Part shown: piece by piece, positions 10,301-17,032 of the stretch | Numbering within the stretch: the stretch's first letter is position 1 | How the letters are laid out: each line of letters starts with the position of its first letter | IMG/VR virus record: IMGVR_UViG_3300030101_000849 | Span: 1-28,736 of that record | Origin: a virus | Length of the DNA: 28,736 bases | Strand: one strand, 5' to 3' | Position numbers and translations under genes: made by a program | Notes under the pieces: model-generated | What the model saw: only the letters and a program-made list of their open reading frames with translations | What the model was told of the DNA's origin: nothing | The model's database searches: none

Positions 10301-11054
10301 TGCAGGGCCACTTATAGATTTTTTACAAGATTCAAGAAGTCGTATAATACAAGGTGCAACTAGACCCTTTGATACTCCTAATCAAATTATAGGTATGTTT
10401 ACGGATGCAAATATGAATCCTAACTTAAAAGAAGGTATATTTTTGCAGGGAGAAGCAATGAGGTATATTAATAATTTACCTGCTTTGTTTGGTATGCAAC
10501 CATTGTCAGAGGGTTTAACAGAAAAAGCAACACCATTTAGAGGTACTGATAAATCTTTAAATGTAAGTAAAAATGCTTTAGGTGTTCGTGTAATTGAAGA
10601 ACCTAATACTATTGAAAGAATGGTTAATGTTGCAGGTATGAAGTGGTACGATATTTATAGAGTGGATGCTCCTAATAGTATACGTAATCAAATGAATCAG
10701 ATAGCCTATCCCTTTTTTGAATTAAGAGCTGACGAAGCTTTAAGAAAAAACCCTGACTATTTTGATTTAGTTCCTAATACTCAAAAAGAAATATTAGTAG
10801 ATATAGCAAAAAAAGTTAAGGAAGATGTATTAAAACAAATGGAAGCTTCTGTACCAGAGTCTATTAATATTATGAGAGTTCTTAGTAATAAGAATGAGAA
10901 AAAAGTCAAAGCTATAATTAAAACTTTACGACTAGAAGAAGATAATCTAGAAGATATTATTAAGAGACCAGATGCACTAAAAGTCCTCAAAACCATACAA
11001 TATCTTCTAGATAATTATGGAGATTATGATGGAGTTGAAAAGTTTTTTGACTAA
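7389..11054 (+). CDS. Very large internal virion / DNA-ejection-type protein
   Basis: 1221 residues, the last gene of the + strand arm. It is mostly helical. Glycine/alanine-rich, weakly hydrophobic segments, such as TLLGFGLGKLMGFGA near residue 200 and AINAVAQMLSIPILTGMGA near 290, could insert into a membrane. No transglycosylase signature (as in T7 gp16) and no polymerase or nuclease motif is visible. Large proteins of this kind at the end of podoviral structural modules are usually ejected into the host or form the internal core; that role is inferred here. The gene starts immediately after the preceding stop. Its TAA stop overlaps the TAG stop of the convergent small gene at 11051, with no spacer for a terminator. 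Confidence 0.65.
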   Translation: MEIDWNKLTSETNNYPLPITGGNITSEEEDQPVYVPVELDETAYEDLDKIFATDYNNKRLTKEQILNDRRFVNVIRNNLSARYTPGDTLTRAKRVGVGLAGGDFGGIYGRDYMNMDAERLFEIWQNYQRSFSAGQTVTVGNEIAYSMNASDDTKVKLGAGYKLFDQMTNAFTGDGSWAEMADATWDYAKAGVYDPATLLGFGLGKLMGFGATKTSAQAAKSLMKSAYTEAIKKGATTSSAKVMIGNAMKNSLPFAFIDATIGGGIDALSQMQLIDVGVQEEYSYAQTAINAVAQMLSIPILTGMGATVKELRSSVFKDTFLGYQKFDTDLLNLGFDEAKKRMKQRMNTNVIVDALDDTFGLIKGDSKDFLVWDKIKERAKKRIKGQTITPQEQINAFYRYLFLGNPGDKNGKGRTKGLFEALNDAGFTPHPAMIEQYGNITGVYANAMKEFLSPAQVKKIVAKWEAETGYKLDFSQISYKNNDPSQPKIEIVPSSKVTPLSLSSRWVLSIGDAAESLWLPSELSRLQKSGVDVRDAIDIAAGNAGKEDSPKRFQFGLSVYKRLLTSHLSTTGANLKGFKGLVGLNTYADFFTGAINLSQSKFYKYGLNDPKKAEEFYNKYYGSVYGALRRGVDVISPDIPIEYADLILDMNPKLEAKLFRDIAGDGGVRESFEHFNLDKADMITFGIGKVMDAATKGAQTLTFVRLQDDLTKRWSFGSNMNQYIMRDYGMTPEQFFSQVDVSIEMASKKFQNLLDKAAYRTMRETASVNWSTLPAKNGMRAAARVFEKFTNTTPAGFVVPFGSFLNTTLATMGDMTGINAFRASYRSLTGKKADFADPEVSEAFGKFAASMSLVSLGVFAARDRIDQGLSYSQERNNEVLKIGPYSIGGGQDMGDIEDKTYDWPVSTIRLLSQITAHAIGETNDFNDFQFRRIPKDLLAELAIQTGGQAFRDLDMAGSVLKNVANKLMEGDAGPLIDFLQDSRSRIIQGATRPFDTPNQIIGMFTDANMNPNLKEGIFLQGEAMRYINNLPALFGMQPLSEGLTEKATPFRGTDKSLNVSKNALGVRVIEEPNTIERMVNVAGMKWYDIYRVDAPNSIRNQMNQIAYPFFELRADEALRKNPDYFDLVPNTQKEILVDIAKKVKEDVLKQMEASVPESINIMRVLSNKNEKKVKAIIKTLRLEEDNLEDIIKRPDALKVLKTIQYLLDNYGDYDGVEKFFD

Positions 11055-11260
11055 TCTTCTTGATCTAATAAACTATCTGCCCATTCATAAGACTCTTTAG
11101 CTACTTCTACTTTATTTGTTTTACCCTTAGCAATTAGACCTGACATTGCTTGTCCTGCAAGATAACGTCTAGTTGTTAAGGGTTTTGCTTTTCTAGTAGG
11201 TTTTACTAGTCGTAGTCTACGAAAATTTTTAGCTTCCTGTTCTAAATTTTTCCACTTCAT
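11051..11260 (-). CDS. Small basic helical phage protein
   Basis: 69 residues, last gene of the - strand arm. The N-terminal half is basic (NFRRLRLVKPTRKAKPLTTRR) and the C-terminal half is helical (AMSGLIAKGKTNKVEVAKESYEWADSLLDQED). Similar short proteins with an AGQAMSGLIA...A..S...AD.LL pattern are common next to replication genes in phages, without known function. The start lies 32 bases inside the DUF3310-like gene, so it depends on coupled translation; the ribosome site is weak. Its stop codon overlaps the stop of the convergent virion gene. Confidence 0.6.
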   Translation of the reverse strand: MKWKNLEQEAKNFRRLRLVKPTRKAKPLTTRRYLAGQAMSGLIAKGKTNKVEVAKESYEWADSLLDQED

Positions 11261-11636
11261 CTCTTTGTATCCACCTATTTTTAAGTCTGTTTAAATACCA
11301 TAGTGCTTTATCAATGTCTTGAAGACCATTCTTATACTCACATCTCCATAAATACTTTAATACATTTGCAGCATGTGGTGCTATATCGCCAGACATTTTT
11401 TCTGTCATAGCTTCTATAGCTTCAATACATTCTAAATTACCCCTGTTATAATGTTTAGGATTATTAACCGGATCGTTTTTCATAACTCCATATTCTCCTG
11501 TAAATATTTCACCACCTTTATCGTCAAGATAACCACCCATTGTAGGATTGCAGATCTCACATTCAGGGCAGTTTAGATCATCATCTAAATAATTACCACA
11601 CATAGAACAAGTATCTTTAGCATGTATTGTAACCAT
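11229..11636 (-). CDS. DUF3310 / T7 gp1.7-like protein with N-terminal Cys-rich ribbon
   Basis: 135 residues. From residue 52 on the sequence is classic DUF3310: MKNDPVNNPKHYN, then ECIEAIEAMT, NVLKYLWRCEYKNG and DIDKALWYLNRLK. T7 gp1.7, the best-known member, has a nucleotide kinase role linked to dideoxynucleotide sensitivity (family knowledge). The first 51 residues add CxxC-x9-CxxC (Cys 10, 13, 23, 26) plus Cys29, a likely zinc ribbon, which is not part of the usual domain. A ribosome site AGGAG lies in the end of the ribonucleotide reductase gene, in favour of the long form. A second AGGAG sits ten bases before the internal Met52, so a short form is possible. The neighbours (ribonucleotide reductase, MazG) fit nucleotide metabolism. 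Confidence 0.8.
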   Translation of the reverse strand: MVTIHAKDTCSMCGNYLDDDLNCPECEICNPTMGGYLDDKGGEIFTGEYGVMKNDPVNNPKHYNRGNLECIEAIEAMTEKMSGDIAPHAANVLKYLWRCEYKNGLQDIDKALWYLNRLKNRWIQRDEVEKFRTGS

Positions 11637-11637
11637 A

Positions 11638-13545
11638 TTACACTCCTATATCTACAATCTCACATGAGTCACCACTACAAGCCATAGTTTGACTGCCTGA
11701 TGTGGTATCGATCATCTCATACTCTCTTAACTTAGACCAGTTAATTCTAGTATTCATTTTAGAAAGCATATCATCATATTCATCTTTTGTACACTCTTGA
11801 TAAGGTGCTTGCTGATAAACATGATCAGAGTGTGGTAAGAAAGACACACCTGACATTTTGTTAAAGTGTTTAAATACAAATGCACCTACATCTAACCACT
11901 CGTTTTCTTTAACACTAACAGTAATAGATGGTTTATGCTCACACCAATGCTCTTGATATATTAACCAGATGTTTAACTGATCTATAGCAGATAGTTCATC
12001 TCTAACTCTAGAACCTTCAGGTGATTTCATAGGAAAGCTAAATACTGTAGTAGTATCAGGTTTCATTACACATGGTTCACTAGGCACACCTTGATCTATC
12101 ATAAACTTTGTTAATGGATCTTTGTTATCACCACGCACTGTTCTTATATAATACTTAGAATGTCTGGCATGAATACCACTTGCTGAGTCACATAGCTGTG
12201 ATACTGTACCACTAGGTTTAACACAAGTAATAGCAGTGCTTTCTTGTATACCAAACTCTTTAGCATACTTTTTATTAGTGTCAATAGCTACTTGTTTAAA
12301 TCTTGATAGTCTTTTATCCATATCAACTAGGTAACAATTAGTATGTATGTTATCCATAATACCTGTAAGACTTACACCAAGTAATCTTTCTTCTTCAGTA
12401 TTGTTTTTCCATATTTTTCTCAGATACGGAAAGTCTGTAAGTGTAGCTTGAGCTGTTCCTAATATCGTAGCAAGTCTGATTTTATTCTCTATATCTTTAT
12501 CACTATCACCCTCTTTTACTACTACCTCTGTTAAGTTACAGAATTGATAAGGTCTTAGTATTATTTCACTACAAGGGTTAGTGCCAAAGTCATAGTTAGG
12601 ATCTCTTCTTTCATTTTTTGCAGCTTGTTTCTTAGCAGATACTCTATTGAAGATACCTCTTTCACCTGACTTAGATTCTACTAGTGAAGTCCACTCTCGT
12701 AAAAATGTTTCTGAATCAGGTTTGTCTGTATAGACCACAGAATTATTAGACAATGCCATATGTGGTGCAGTCTCCCACCATTGACCAGTCTTAGCATGAC
12801 GCATTCTTATATCAGATAGGTTAGATAAACTAATCATGGCTGATCTTCTAACACCACCTACTACTACAATCTCACCAACTTTACACATAATACTGTGACA
12901 ATCATAGCTAGATAGCTTTCTACCTTTTGCTTCTTTAAACATATTAATAGTAAACTTAAATAGATCTACAAGTGGAGCAGGACCTGATGCTCTACCACCA
13001 AATGTTTTTAGTCTAGCACCTGCAGGTCTAATTAAACTAACGTCATAGCTTGGTATTTCACCTGCATACAGTAACGCAATGAGCATACGGAATGCTCTTG
13101 CCCAACCCTCTTTACTATCTCTAACGACAATAGTAGTTTGACTTTCAGATAATACTTCAGGTACTTCTGGTAGCTTATCTACATACTGTCTTTCAACTGA
13201 GAACCCTACACCAGTACCACATAGTAGTATGTACATAGCTTCATCAAAAGCTTTTATGTCATCTACTGGTAAATAACTACAGTTATAACCTGCTGTATTA
13301 TCTCTATCTAAAGCTTTACCTGCAGTCATTAAAGCTCTCATAGATGGCATAACATCTAGGTTGTGTATAGCTGCCCATACATCGTTACTATCTTTGTCAT
13401 CTAGACCAACCTTTTCAGCCATGTAATCTACATACCTAGTAACAGTTTCACTCCACGTTTCTCTTCTGCCCTCGTCATCTAGCCAACGTGCATATCTTGA
13501 TGTTGCAATAAAGTTTTGGTAATCTGTTGGTAGTGCATTACTCAT
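11638..13545 (-). CDS. nrdJ: Class II (B12-dependent) ribonucleoside-triphosphate reductase, monomeric type
   Basis: 635 residues. It makes deoxyribonucleotides for phage DNA using adenosylcobalamin. Redox Cys89 lies in AGYNCSYLPVDD. The active-site segment is GTNPCSEIILRPYQFCN with thiyl Cys325, Glu327 and partner Cys336; the spacing of 11 between the two cysteines matches the Lactobacillus leichmannii enzyme (408/419). A CVKPSGTVSQL loop and a C-terminal MACSGDSCEI with a C-x4-C pair (623/628), used for re-reduction, are also present. The domain order and size fit the monomeric RTPR type rather than the dimeric NrdJ. It starts with a four-base ATGA overlap after mazG and has AGGAG inside mazG, so the two are coupled. 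Activity requires host or environmental cobalamin. Confidence 0.95.
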   Translation of the reverse strand: MSNALPTDYQNFIATSRYARWLDDEGRRETWSETVTRYVDYMAEKVGLDDKDSNDVWAAIHNLDVMPSMRALMTAGKALDRDNTAGYNCSYLPVDDIKAFDEAMYILLCGTGVGFSVERQYVDKLPEVPEVLSESQTTIVVRDSKEGWARAFRMLIALLYAGEIPSYDVSLIRPAGARLKTFGGRASGPAPLVDLFKFTINMFKEAKGRKLSSYDCHSIMCKVGEIVVVGGVRRSAMISLSNLSDIRMRHAKTGQWWETAPHMALSNNSVVYTDKPDSETFLREWTSLVESKSGERGIFNRVSAKKQAAKNERRDPNYDFGTNPCSEIILRPYQFCNLTEVVVKEGDSDKDIENKIRLATILGTAQATLTDFPYLRKIWKNNTEEERLLGVSLTGIMDNIHTNCYLVDMDKRLSRFKQVAIDTNKKYAKEFGIQESTAITCVKPSGTVSQLCDSASGIHARHSKYYIRTVRGDNKDPLTKFMIDQGVPSEPCVMKPDTTTVFSFPMKSPEGSRVRDELSAIDQLNIWLIYQEHWCEHKPSITVSVKENEWLDVGAFVFKHFNKMSGVSFLPHSDHVYQQAPYQECTKDEYDDMLSKMNTRINWSKLREYEMIDTTSGSQTMACSGDSCEIVDIGV

Positions 13546-13874
13546 CTATTATCTCCTGATCCTTTTATCATATTTCTATTTTTTCTATCTTGTAGTTTTC
13601 TTATATTAATATTCATTATAGTATTTAAATCAGAACCTATATGGTTAGCCAAAGCAGTGAGATAAAAAAGAACATCACCAAGCTCCTTAACAATATCTTC
13701 TTTTGAATAATCTTCATCTCTAAAATACTTTTTAATTTTTTCTGCTACTTCTCCTGCCTCTCCAACTAAACCTAGTGTATTTTCTACTAATCTAAAATCA
13801 CCTGATGTGATAATTAAATCTTCAACTGATTTTGCATAAGCTTCTAGTTTATCGTATTTAATTTTTTCACTCAA
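13542..13874 (-). CDS. MazG-like nucleotide pyrophosphohydrolase
   Basis: 110 residues. The all-alpha NTP pyrophosphatase pattern is clear: GLVGEAGEVAEKIKK (metal-binding Glu residues) then DIVKELGDVLFYLTALA (ExxD). Family members hydrolyse NTPs or dNTPs, and in phages may adjust (p)ppGpp or nucleotide pools. The start codon is TTG at 13872-13874, overlapping the TGA stop of the small gene upstream by four bases (TTGA), with a strong AAGGAG six bases before it. It ends with an ATGA overlap into the ribonucleotide reductase gene. The tight coupling of three genes supports a nucleotide-pool operon. Short single-domain form, unlike the two-domain E. coli MazG. Confidence 0.85.
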   Translation of the reverse strand: MSEKIKYDKLEAYAKSVEDLIITSGDFRLVENTLGLVGEAGEVAEKIKKYFRDEDYSKEDIVKELGDVLFYLTALANHIGSDLNTIMNINIRKLQDRKNRNMIKGSGDNR

Positions 13875-14038
13875 TCTCTTCTCCTTACTACGTCTATATC
13901 ATCAATCTCTAGGTCATCCACATCATAAAGAGCAGACTCTATTATACTAGTAATAGTATCTATATTAGATGTGTCTCCTACTTCTAACATGTTAGAGTCA
14001 TCATCTACGTTTATGTTTATTACAACTTCATACTTCAT
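13871..14038 (-). CDS. Small acidic phage protein (55 residues)
   Basis: ATG at 14036-14038 opens a 55-residue frame, MKYEVVININVDDDSNMLEV at the start and SIIESALYDVDDLEIDDIDV near the end, closing with TGA that overlaps the TTG start of the MazG-like gene. The protein is strongly acidic, with a predicted beta-strand start and an amphipathic helix. An AGGGG ribosome-site-like sequence lies eight bases upstream. It fills what would otherwise be a 200-base gap in a tightly packed operon, and its end contains the ribosome site of the next gene, which argues that it is translated. Function unknown. Confidence 0.65.
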   Translation of the reverse strand: MKYEVVININVDDDSNMLEVGDTSNIDTITSIIESALYDVDDLEIDDIDVVRRRD

Positions 14039-14052
14039 AACAAGAACCCCTA

Positions 14053-14080
14053 GTTATACTTAAATATTATTAAATGTCAA
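14053..14080 (-). promoter_or_regulatory. Candidate promoter for the nucleotide operon
   Basis: On the - strand, TTGACA (14075-14080, containing the metallophosphoesterase TGA) and TATAAC (14053-14058) are 16 bases apart, ahead of the 55-residue gene, mazG and nrdJ. A caveat is that transcription would begin about eight bases before the ATG, leaving the AGGGG site out of the message. Confidence 0.45.
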
Positions 14081-14853
14081 CTGCCATATTCAGCTTTTAA
14101 TCTTTCTAATGAAACAAATTCTGGATCGTATGCACCACTACTTATGTTTCTTTTAATTACTACACCTTTCCACCACTCTAAATTAGCTTGTCCTGCCCAC
14201 CCCTCTTGACCACCTTTAAAACAACCTGCTACTAATCCTATAGATGGGCTAGGAAATGCATCATCTTTAAAGTAAAGATGTCTTCTGTGACTATGTCCTA
14301 CAGTAGTGGAAGAGTGTCTTTTCTTAATCAAACTATAAGCATGGTGTTCACCTGACATAGCAGTGCCGTATGCACCAGTTGCTATATAGTGTGCATAAGA
14401 TACACCATCTTTTGTAAATACATCTGGTGCTGAGTTTTTGTATTCATAGTATTCATCAAACCAAGTTTTAGTTTGGAGGTGACTAAAACTAATACCATAT
14501 TTTAAACCCTCTAGTCTAGGATCAAACCCCACAGCCTTTTTTATTCTATGTTCATGATTACCCTCTGCTCCAAAGAAAGCAGGTCTTTTTCTCTTCATCT
14601 TTTTAAACTTATATCTGATACGTTCTTGAGAATCATTATAACTATTAATATCTTTTTCATAGTTTTGTGATGCTATTGCAGTAGGGTACTTTGTATCGTA
14701 ACTGTTTAGTGATCTCATGTCTGCTCCATCTCCAAGATCAATCACATAGTCAGGTTTAATATCATATATCATTTCACCTAACCAAGTAAATCTCTCATTA
14801 GATACCTCTGGATCTGCATGAGCGCATGTGTATACTACTGCTGTCTTACTCAT
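14077..14853 (-). CDS. Calcineurin-like metallophosphoesterase
   Basis: 258 residues. Conserved metal-binding blocks are present: VIDLGDGAD (GDxxD, about 40-45), GAEGNHEHR (GNHE, about 98-101), HH at about 170-171, and VGHSHRRH (GHxH, about 186-189). The first block, normally D-x-H, reads TCAHAD, so Cys10 stands where the usual first aspartate is. Family members hydrolyse phosphodiesters or phosphomonoesters, and several phage members act on nucleic acid ends (family knowledge). It sits between two small genes in the nuclease part of the arm and starts with an ATGA overlap. A DNA processing role is inferred from neighbours; substrate unknown. Confidence 0.8.
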   Translation of the reverse strand: MSKTAVVYTCAHADPEVSNERFTWLGEMIYDIKPDYVIDLGDGADMRSLNSYDTKYPTAIASQNYEKDINSYNDSQERIRYKFKKMKRKRPAFFGAEGNHEHRIKKAVGFDPRLEGLKYGISFSHLQTKTWFDEYYEYKNSAPDVFTKDGVSYAHYIATGAYGTAMSGEHHAYSLIKKRHSSTTVGHSHRRHLYFKDDAFPSPSIGLVAGCFKGGQEGWAGQANLEWWKGVVIKRNISSGAYDPEFVSLERLKAEYGS

Positions 14854-15122
14854 GATAAAAGTCCTGTATAATTACTGTCCCTCATATCTATTTCTAATGC
14901 CTCCATGTTGTTGTCAAAATAGTTCTTCCATTGATATACTTGATCAAGAGTCTCAAAGAAAAACTCATGATCTATAAGCTTGCCATCTACTTCTACTTTA
15001 CAAACAGCAAACCATTCTAGTTCACCTATGTGAGGATACTCTTCAATATCTTCAGGTGGTAAATCTGTATAGTGATATGGACCTTCTGTCATTGCCCATA
15101 TTTTCATCTTATTAATTTCCAT
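14850..15122 (-). CDS. Small acidic protein of unknown function
   Basis: 90 residues, rich in aromatic and acidic residues (GELEWFAVCKVEVDG...HEFFFETLDQVYQWKNYF), likely a compact alpha/beta fold. Two starts are possible: ATG 15122 and ATG 15107 (MKIWAMTEG); neither has a strong ribosome site, and both would use coupling because the gene overlaps the end of the upstream nuclease gene. The stop overlaps the ATG of the metallophosphoesterase (ATGA). I do not recognise the family. Confidence 0.65.
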   Translation of the reverse strand: MEINKMKIWAMTEGPYHYTDLPPEDIEEYPHIGELEWFAVCKVEVDGKLIDHEFFFETLDQVYQWKNYFDNNMEALEIDMRDSNYTGLLS

Positions 15123-15474
15123 TTATTTTCCAATCTTTTAATAAATCCATGTAGTGTTCTACTCCTATCATTACAACCCAAGGTCTATAATCTGATCTAT
15201 AGAATACTACTGGTTCTCCACCTTTACTTAAACTGTGACTGTGTGCTTGTTCCATATAAGTGTACACAGTTTTTAATTCATTCTTACGTCTTTTAACTTC
15301 TATTGATAATGGTATTCTTTTTTTAGCTTGTGGAGATAATTGTATATCTGCACCTGTATCACCCATAATAGCAGACTTAATATCATCTTTTTCAAACTGA
15401 GGAAAAGACTCTAGTAATTTGTCACGTATTTCTTGTTGACCTAGTCTGCCTTTTGCTTTAGCTGATCTGCTCAT
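15112..15474 (-). CDS. PD-(D/E)XK-type endonuclease / resolvase-like nuclease
   Basis: 120 residues. The basic N-terminus MSRSAKAKGRLGQQEIRDKL provides a helix with Glu15. Then GADIQLSP (Asp43) and LSIEVKRRK (Glu59, Lys61) give the E...D...ExK arrangement of small PD-(D/E)XK nucleases such as phage or archaeal Holliday junction resolvases. It probably cuts branched or recombining phage DNA, the job of T7 gp3. It overlaps the exonuclease gene upstream by 17 bases and the next gene by 11, as in a compact replication operon. The exact substrate cannot be told from the sequence. Confidence 0.7.
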   Translation of the reverse strand: MSRSAKAKGRLGQQEIRDKLLESFPQFEKDDIKSAIMGDTGADIQLSPQAKKRIPLSIEVKRRKNELKTVYTYMEQAHSHSLSKGGEPVVFYRSDYRPWVVMIGVEHYMDLLKDWKINGN

Positions 15475-16321
15475 GTGTCACCTCTTTTACTTTAGGTTGA
15501 TTTTTTACCTTGATAAGAAATTCAGGACCATAAGAATATAGAAAAGTTCTCATCTCAGGCCAACAAGTTTTCTTATATTCACAGTAACTGCATTGTACAC
15601 TTAGCTTAGTGTTAGGACTAGTTTTAGATTGTGGTATTGGATCTATCCTATCTTCTGGTATATCTCCCTTAACCATATCTTTTACTTCTAATATTTCTTT
15701 CTCTTTAGTTTTTAACTCTTCAGAGAAATCATAAACATCCAAACAAACATGTCCATTCTGTTTATCAACTGCAAGAAAAGCACCATGTGTTTTATTAGTA
15801 ACAAGTGGATCATCTTTACCTGCATAAACATATGAACTAAGCTGGGATATATAACCGAATGGATCATCATCTCTTAACCTACCCTCTTTGAATTTTTTAA
15901 AGGCATAACTACTACATGACTTAACGTCAACTGTCATACCATCTATGATAGCATCTCTGTGACCTTTAACACCATGAACATCTAGTTTATCTTGCATTCC
16001 CTCAACCTTGTGTCCACTGGCAGTGGCTAAAGATAATATTAATTCCTCTATCATATCCCCATAAAAAAACTTTAAAAGTGTGTATGCTTCTAATGGTTCA
16101 CCTTTACCTACAAGATTTATTTTGTACCACAGTTTACGTTTACATGGTGTCCCAACTGACGACAAAGATAGATAGGATCTAGGCTCTTGTGGTTTTAAAA
16201 ATCTTTCACAGGAAAGTATGGCTAAATTAGAACTAAAGTGTCTAGTAACAGCTGCATTCCAATTGCCTTCACCTTGTATAGTAGAGTAAATATCTTCTAC
16301 TAATGTATCAATCTTTTTCAT
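15458..16321 (-). CDS. Cas4/RecB-like PD-(D/E)XK exonuclease with iron-sulfur cysteines
   Basis: 287 residues. Landmarks: a lone Cys60 in SVGTPCKRKLWYKI, the nuclease core GHRDAIID (Asp123) and TVDVKS (Asp132, Lys134), a Gln in YISQLSSY (about 160), and a C-terminal C-x2-C-x5-C cluster (Cys244, 247, 253). Cys60 plus these three is the Cas4/AddB-type 4Fe-4S ligand set. Such phage enzymes degrade DNA ends during host DNA breakdown or recombination. It is the counterpart of T7 gp6 by position, between SSB and the resolvase-like gene. Its role in replication or recombination is inferred from this order. Confidence 0.85.
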   Translation of the reverse strand: MKKIDTLVEDIYSTIQGEGNWNAAVTRHFSSNLAILSCERFLKPQEPRSYLSLSSVGTPCKRKLWYKINLVGKGEPLEAYTLLKFFYGDMIEELILSLATASGHKVEGMQDKLDVHGVKGHRDAIIDGMTVDVKSCSSYAFKKFKEGRLRDDDPFGYISQLSSYVYAGKDDPLVTNKTHGAFLAVDKQNGHVCLDVYDFSEELKTKEKEILEVKDMVKGDIPEDRIDPIPQSKTSPNTKLSVQCSYCEYKKTCWPEMRTFLYSYGPEFLIKVKNQPKVKEVTHEQIS

Positions 16322-16460
16322 AAGGTGATCCTTTATGTTTTCTTTTTCTAAATAATTTTTTAAGTTTTACGGGAATAACCTTGAGACTAAACTGAGGAGA
16401 TTGTAAAGATTTAGCCTCAAGGTTTCTAGGTTTAGGTCTCTTAAAAGAGTACTTCTTCAC
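16308..16460 (-). CDS. Short very basic protein nested between SSB and exonuclease
   Basis: I chose a GTG start at 16458-16460, with AAGG six bases upstream, inside the 3' end of the ssb gene. The 50-residue product is extremely basic and ends KKLFRKRKHKGSPYEKD. The pattern RNLEAKSLQSPQF...KLFRKRKHKG recalls short phage proteins with R/K-P-rich starts and a Y/F-R-K-x-K-H-K-G end. It overlaps ssb by 20 bases and the exonuclease start by 14 bases, filling the gap between them. A longer frame to 16508 would overlap ssb more. Expression is not proven; function unknown, possibly nucleic-acid binding. Confidence 0.55.
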   Translation of the reverse strand: MKKYSFKRPKPRNLEAKSLQSPQFSLKVIPVKLKKLFRKRKHKGSPYEKD

Positions 16461-16968
16461 TGGTTGCCTTAGATGGTTTTTTCGTAGAGGGAGGTACGTC
16501 ACCATCATTTTGTGGTTGAATATACTCTACATGCTCAAGGACTTTTACTTTTTCTAGTCTCGTTCCTACATTCTGATATTTGGGTATATCATATACAGAT
16601 AGGTGAACTTGAACAGTAGACCCATTACCAATTGGTCCATCTTCATCATAGCTCCAAGGCGTATCATCATTCTTTACAACAACTGGTGGACCACATTCCC
16701 AATCATTGTTGGTCTTGAACTTCCTATCAAAAGTTATCTTCTGACCCCTGCCTTGAGCATCTATAACACCTTTCTTCATAGACTTAGAAGACTTTAGTTT
16801 ACCAAAGTTATCCTTGTCTAATATTACATCAATAGTACAAGCACCATCACTTGCTTCATATGTACCTTGTGCTTCAGGTGTTGGTTTGTAACCAGTCTTA
16901 TCTCGATTTTGTTCAAATACTTTTGCCCACTCAGAGATGCCAGTTAATATTACTTTTCTTGTTGCCAT
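16441..16968 (-). CDS. Single-stranded DNA-binding protein, phage gp2.5-like
   Basis: 175 residues. An OB-fold-like body is followed by a flexible linker and an acidic end finishing EEVLF, the acidic-aromatic tail of T7 gp2.5-type proteins that binds polymerase and helicase. Internal segments include KITFDRKFKTNNDW and GPPVVVKNDDTPW, and GNGSTVQVHLSVYDI, familiar from marine phage SSBs. It coats single strands at the fork and in recombination. It has a ribosome site TAGGAG and its own good promoter upstream (16998-17027), which would allow high SSB levels independent of the polymerase transcript. Named by motif recognition, not search. Confidence 0.8.
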   Translation of the reverse strand: MATRKVILTGISEWAKVFEQNRDKTGYKPTPEAQGTYEASDGACTIDVILDKDNFGKLKSSKSMKKGVIDAQGRGQKITFDRKFKTNNDWECGPPVVVKNDDTPWSYDEDGPIGNGSTVQVHLSVYDIPKYQNVGTRLEKVKVLEHVEYIQPQNDGDVPPSTKKPSKATSEEVLF

Positions 16969-16997
16969 TTAAGACTCCTATTATTTATCAAAAAGTT

Positions 16998-17027
16998 ATT
17001 GTAACAAATTACTATTTGTATTGTCAA
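16998..17027 (-). promoter_or_regulatory. Candidate sigma-70 promoter before ssb
   Basis: On the - strand, TTGACA (17022-17027) and TACAAT (16998-17003) are separated by 18 bases in the 64-base gap between polA and ssb. This is a near-consensus pair for host RNA polymerase and would boost ssb and the downstream nuclease genes apart from polA. Not tested for chance occurrence. Confidence 0.6.
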
Positions 17028-17032
17028 TAGTA

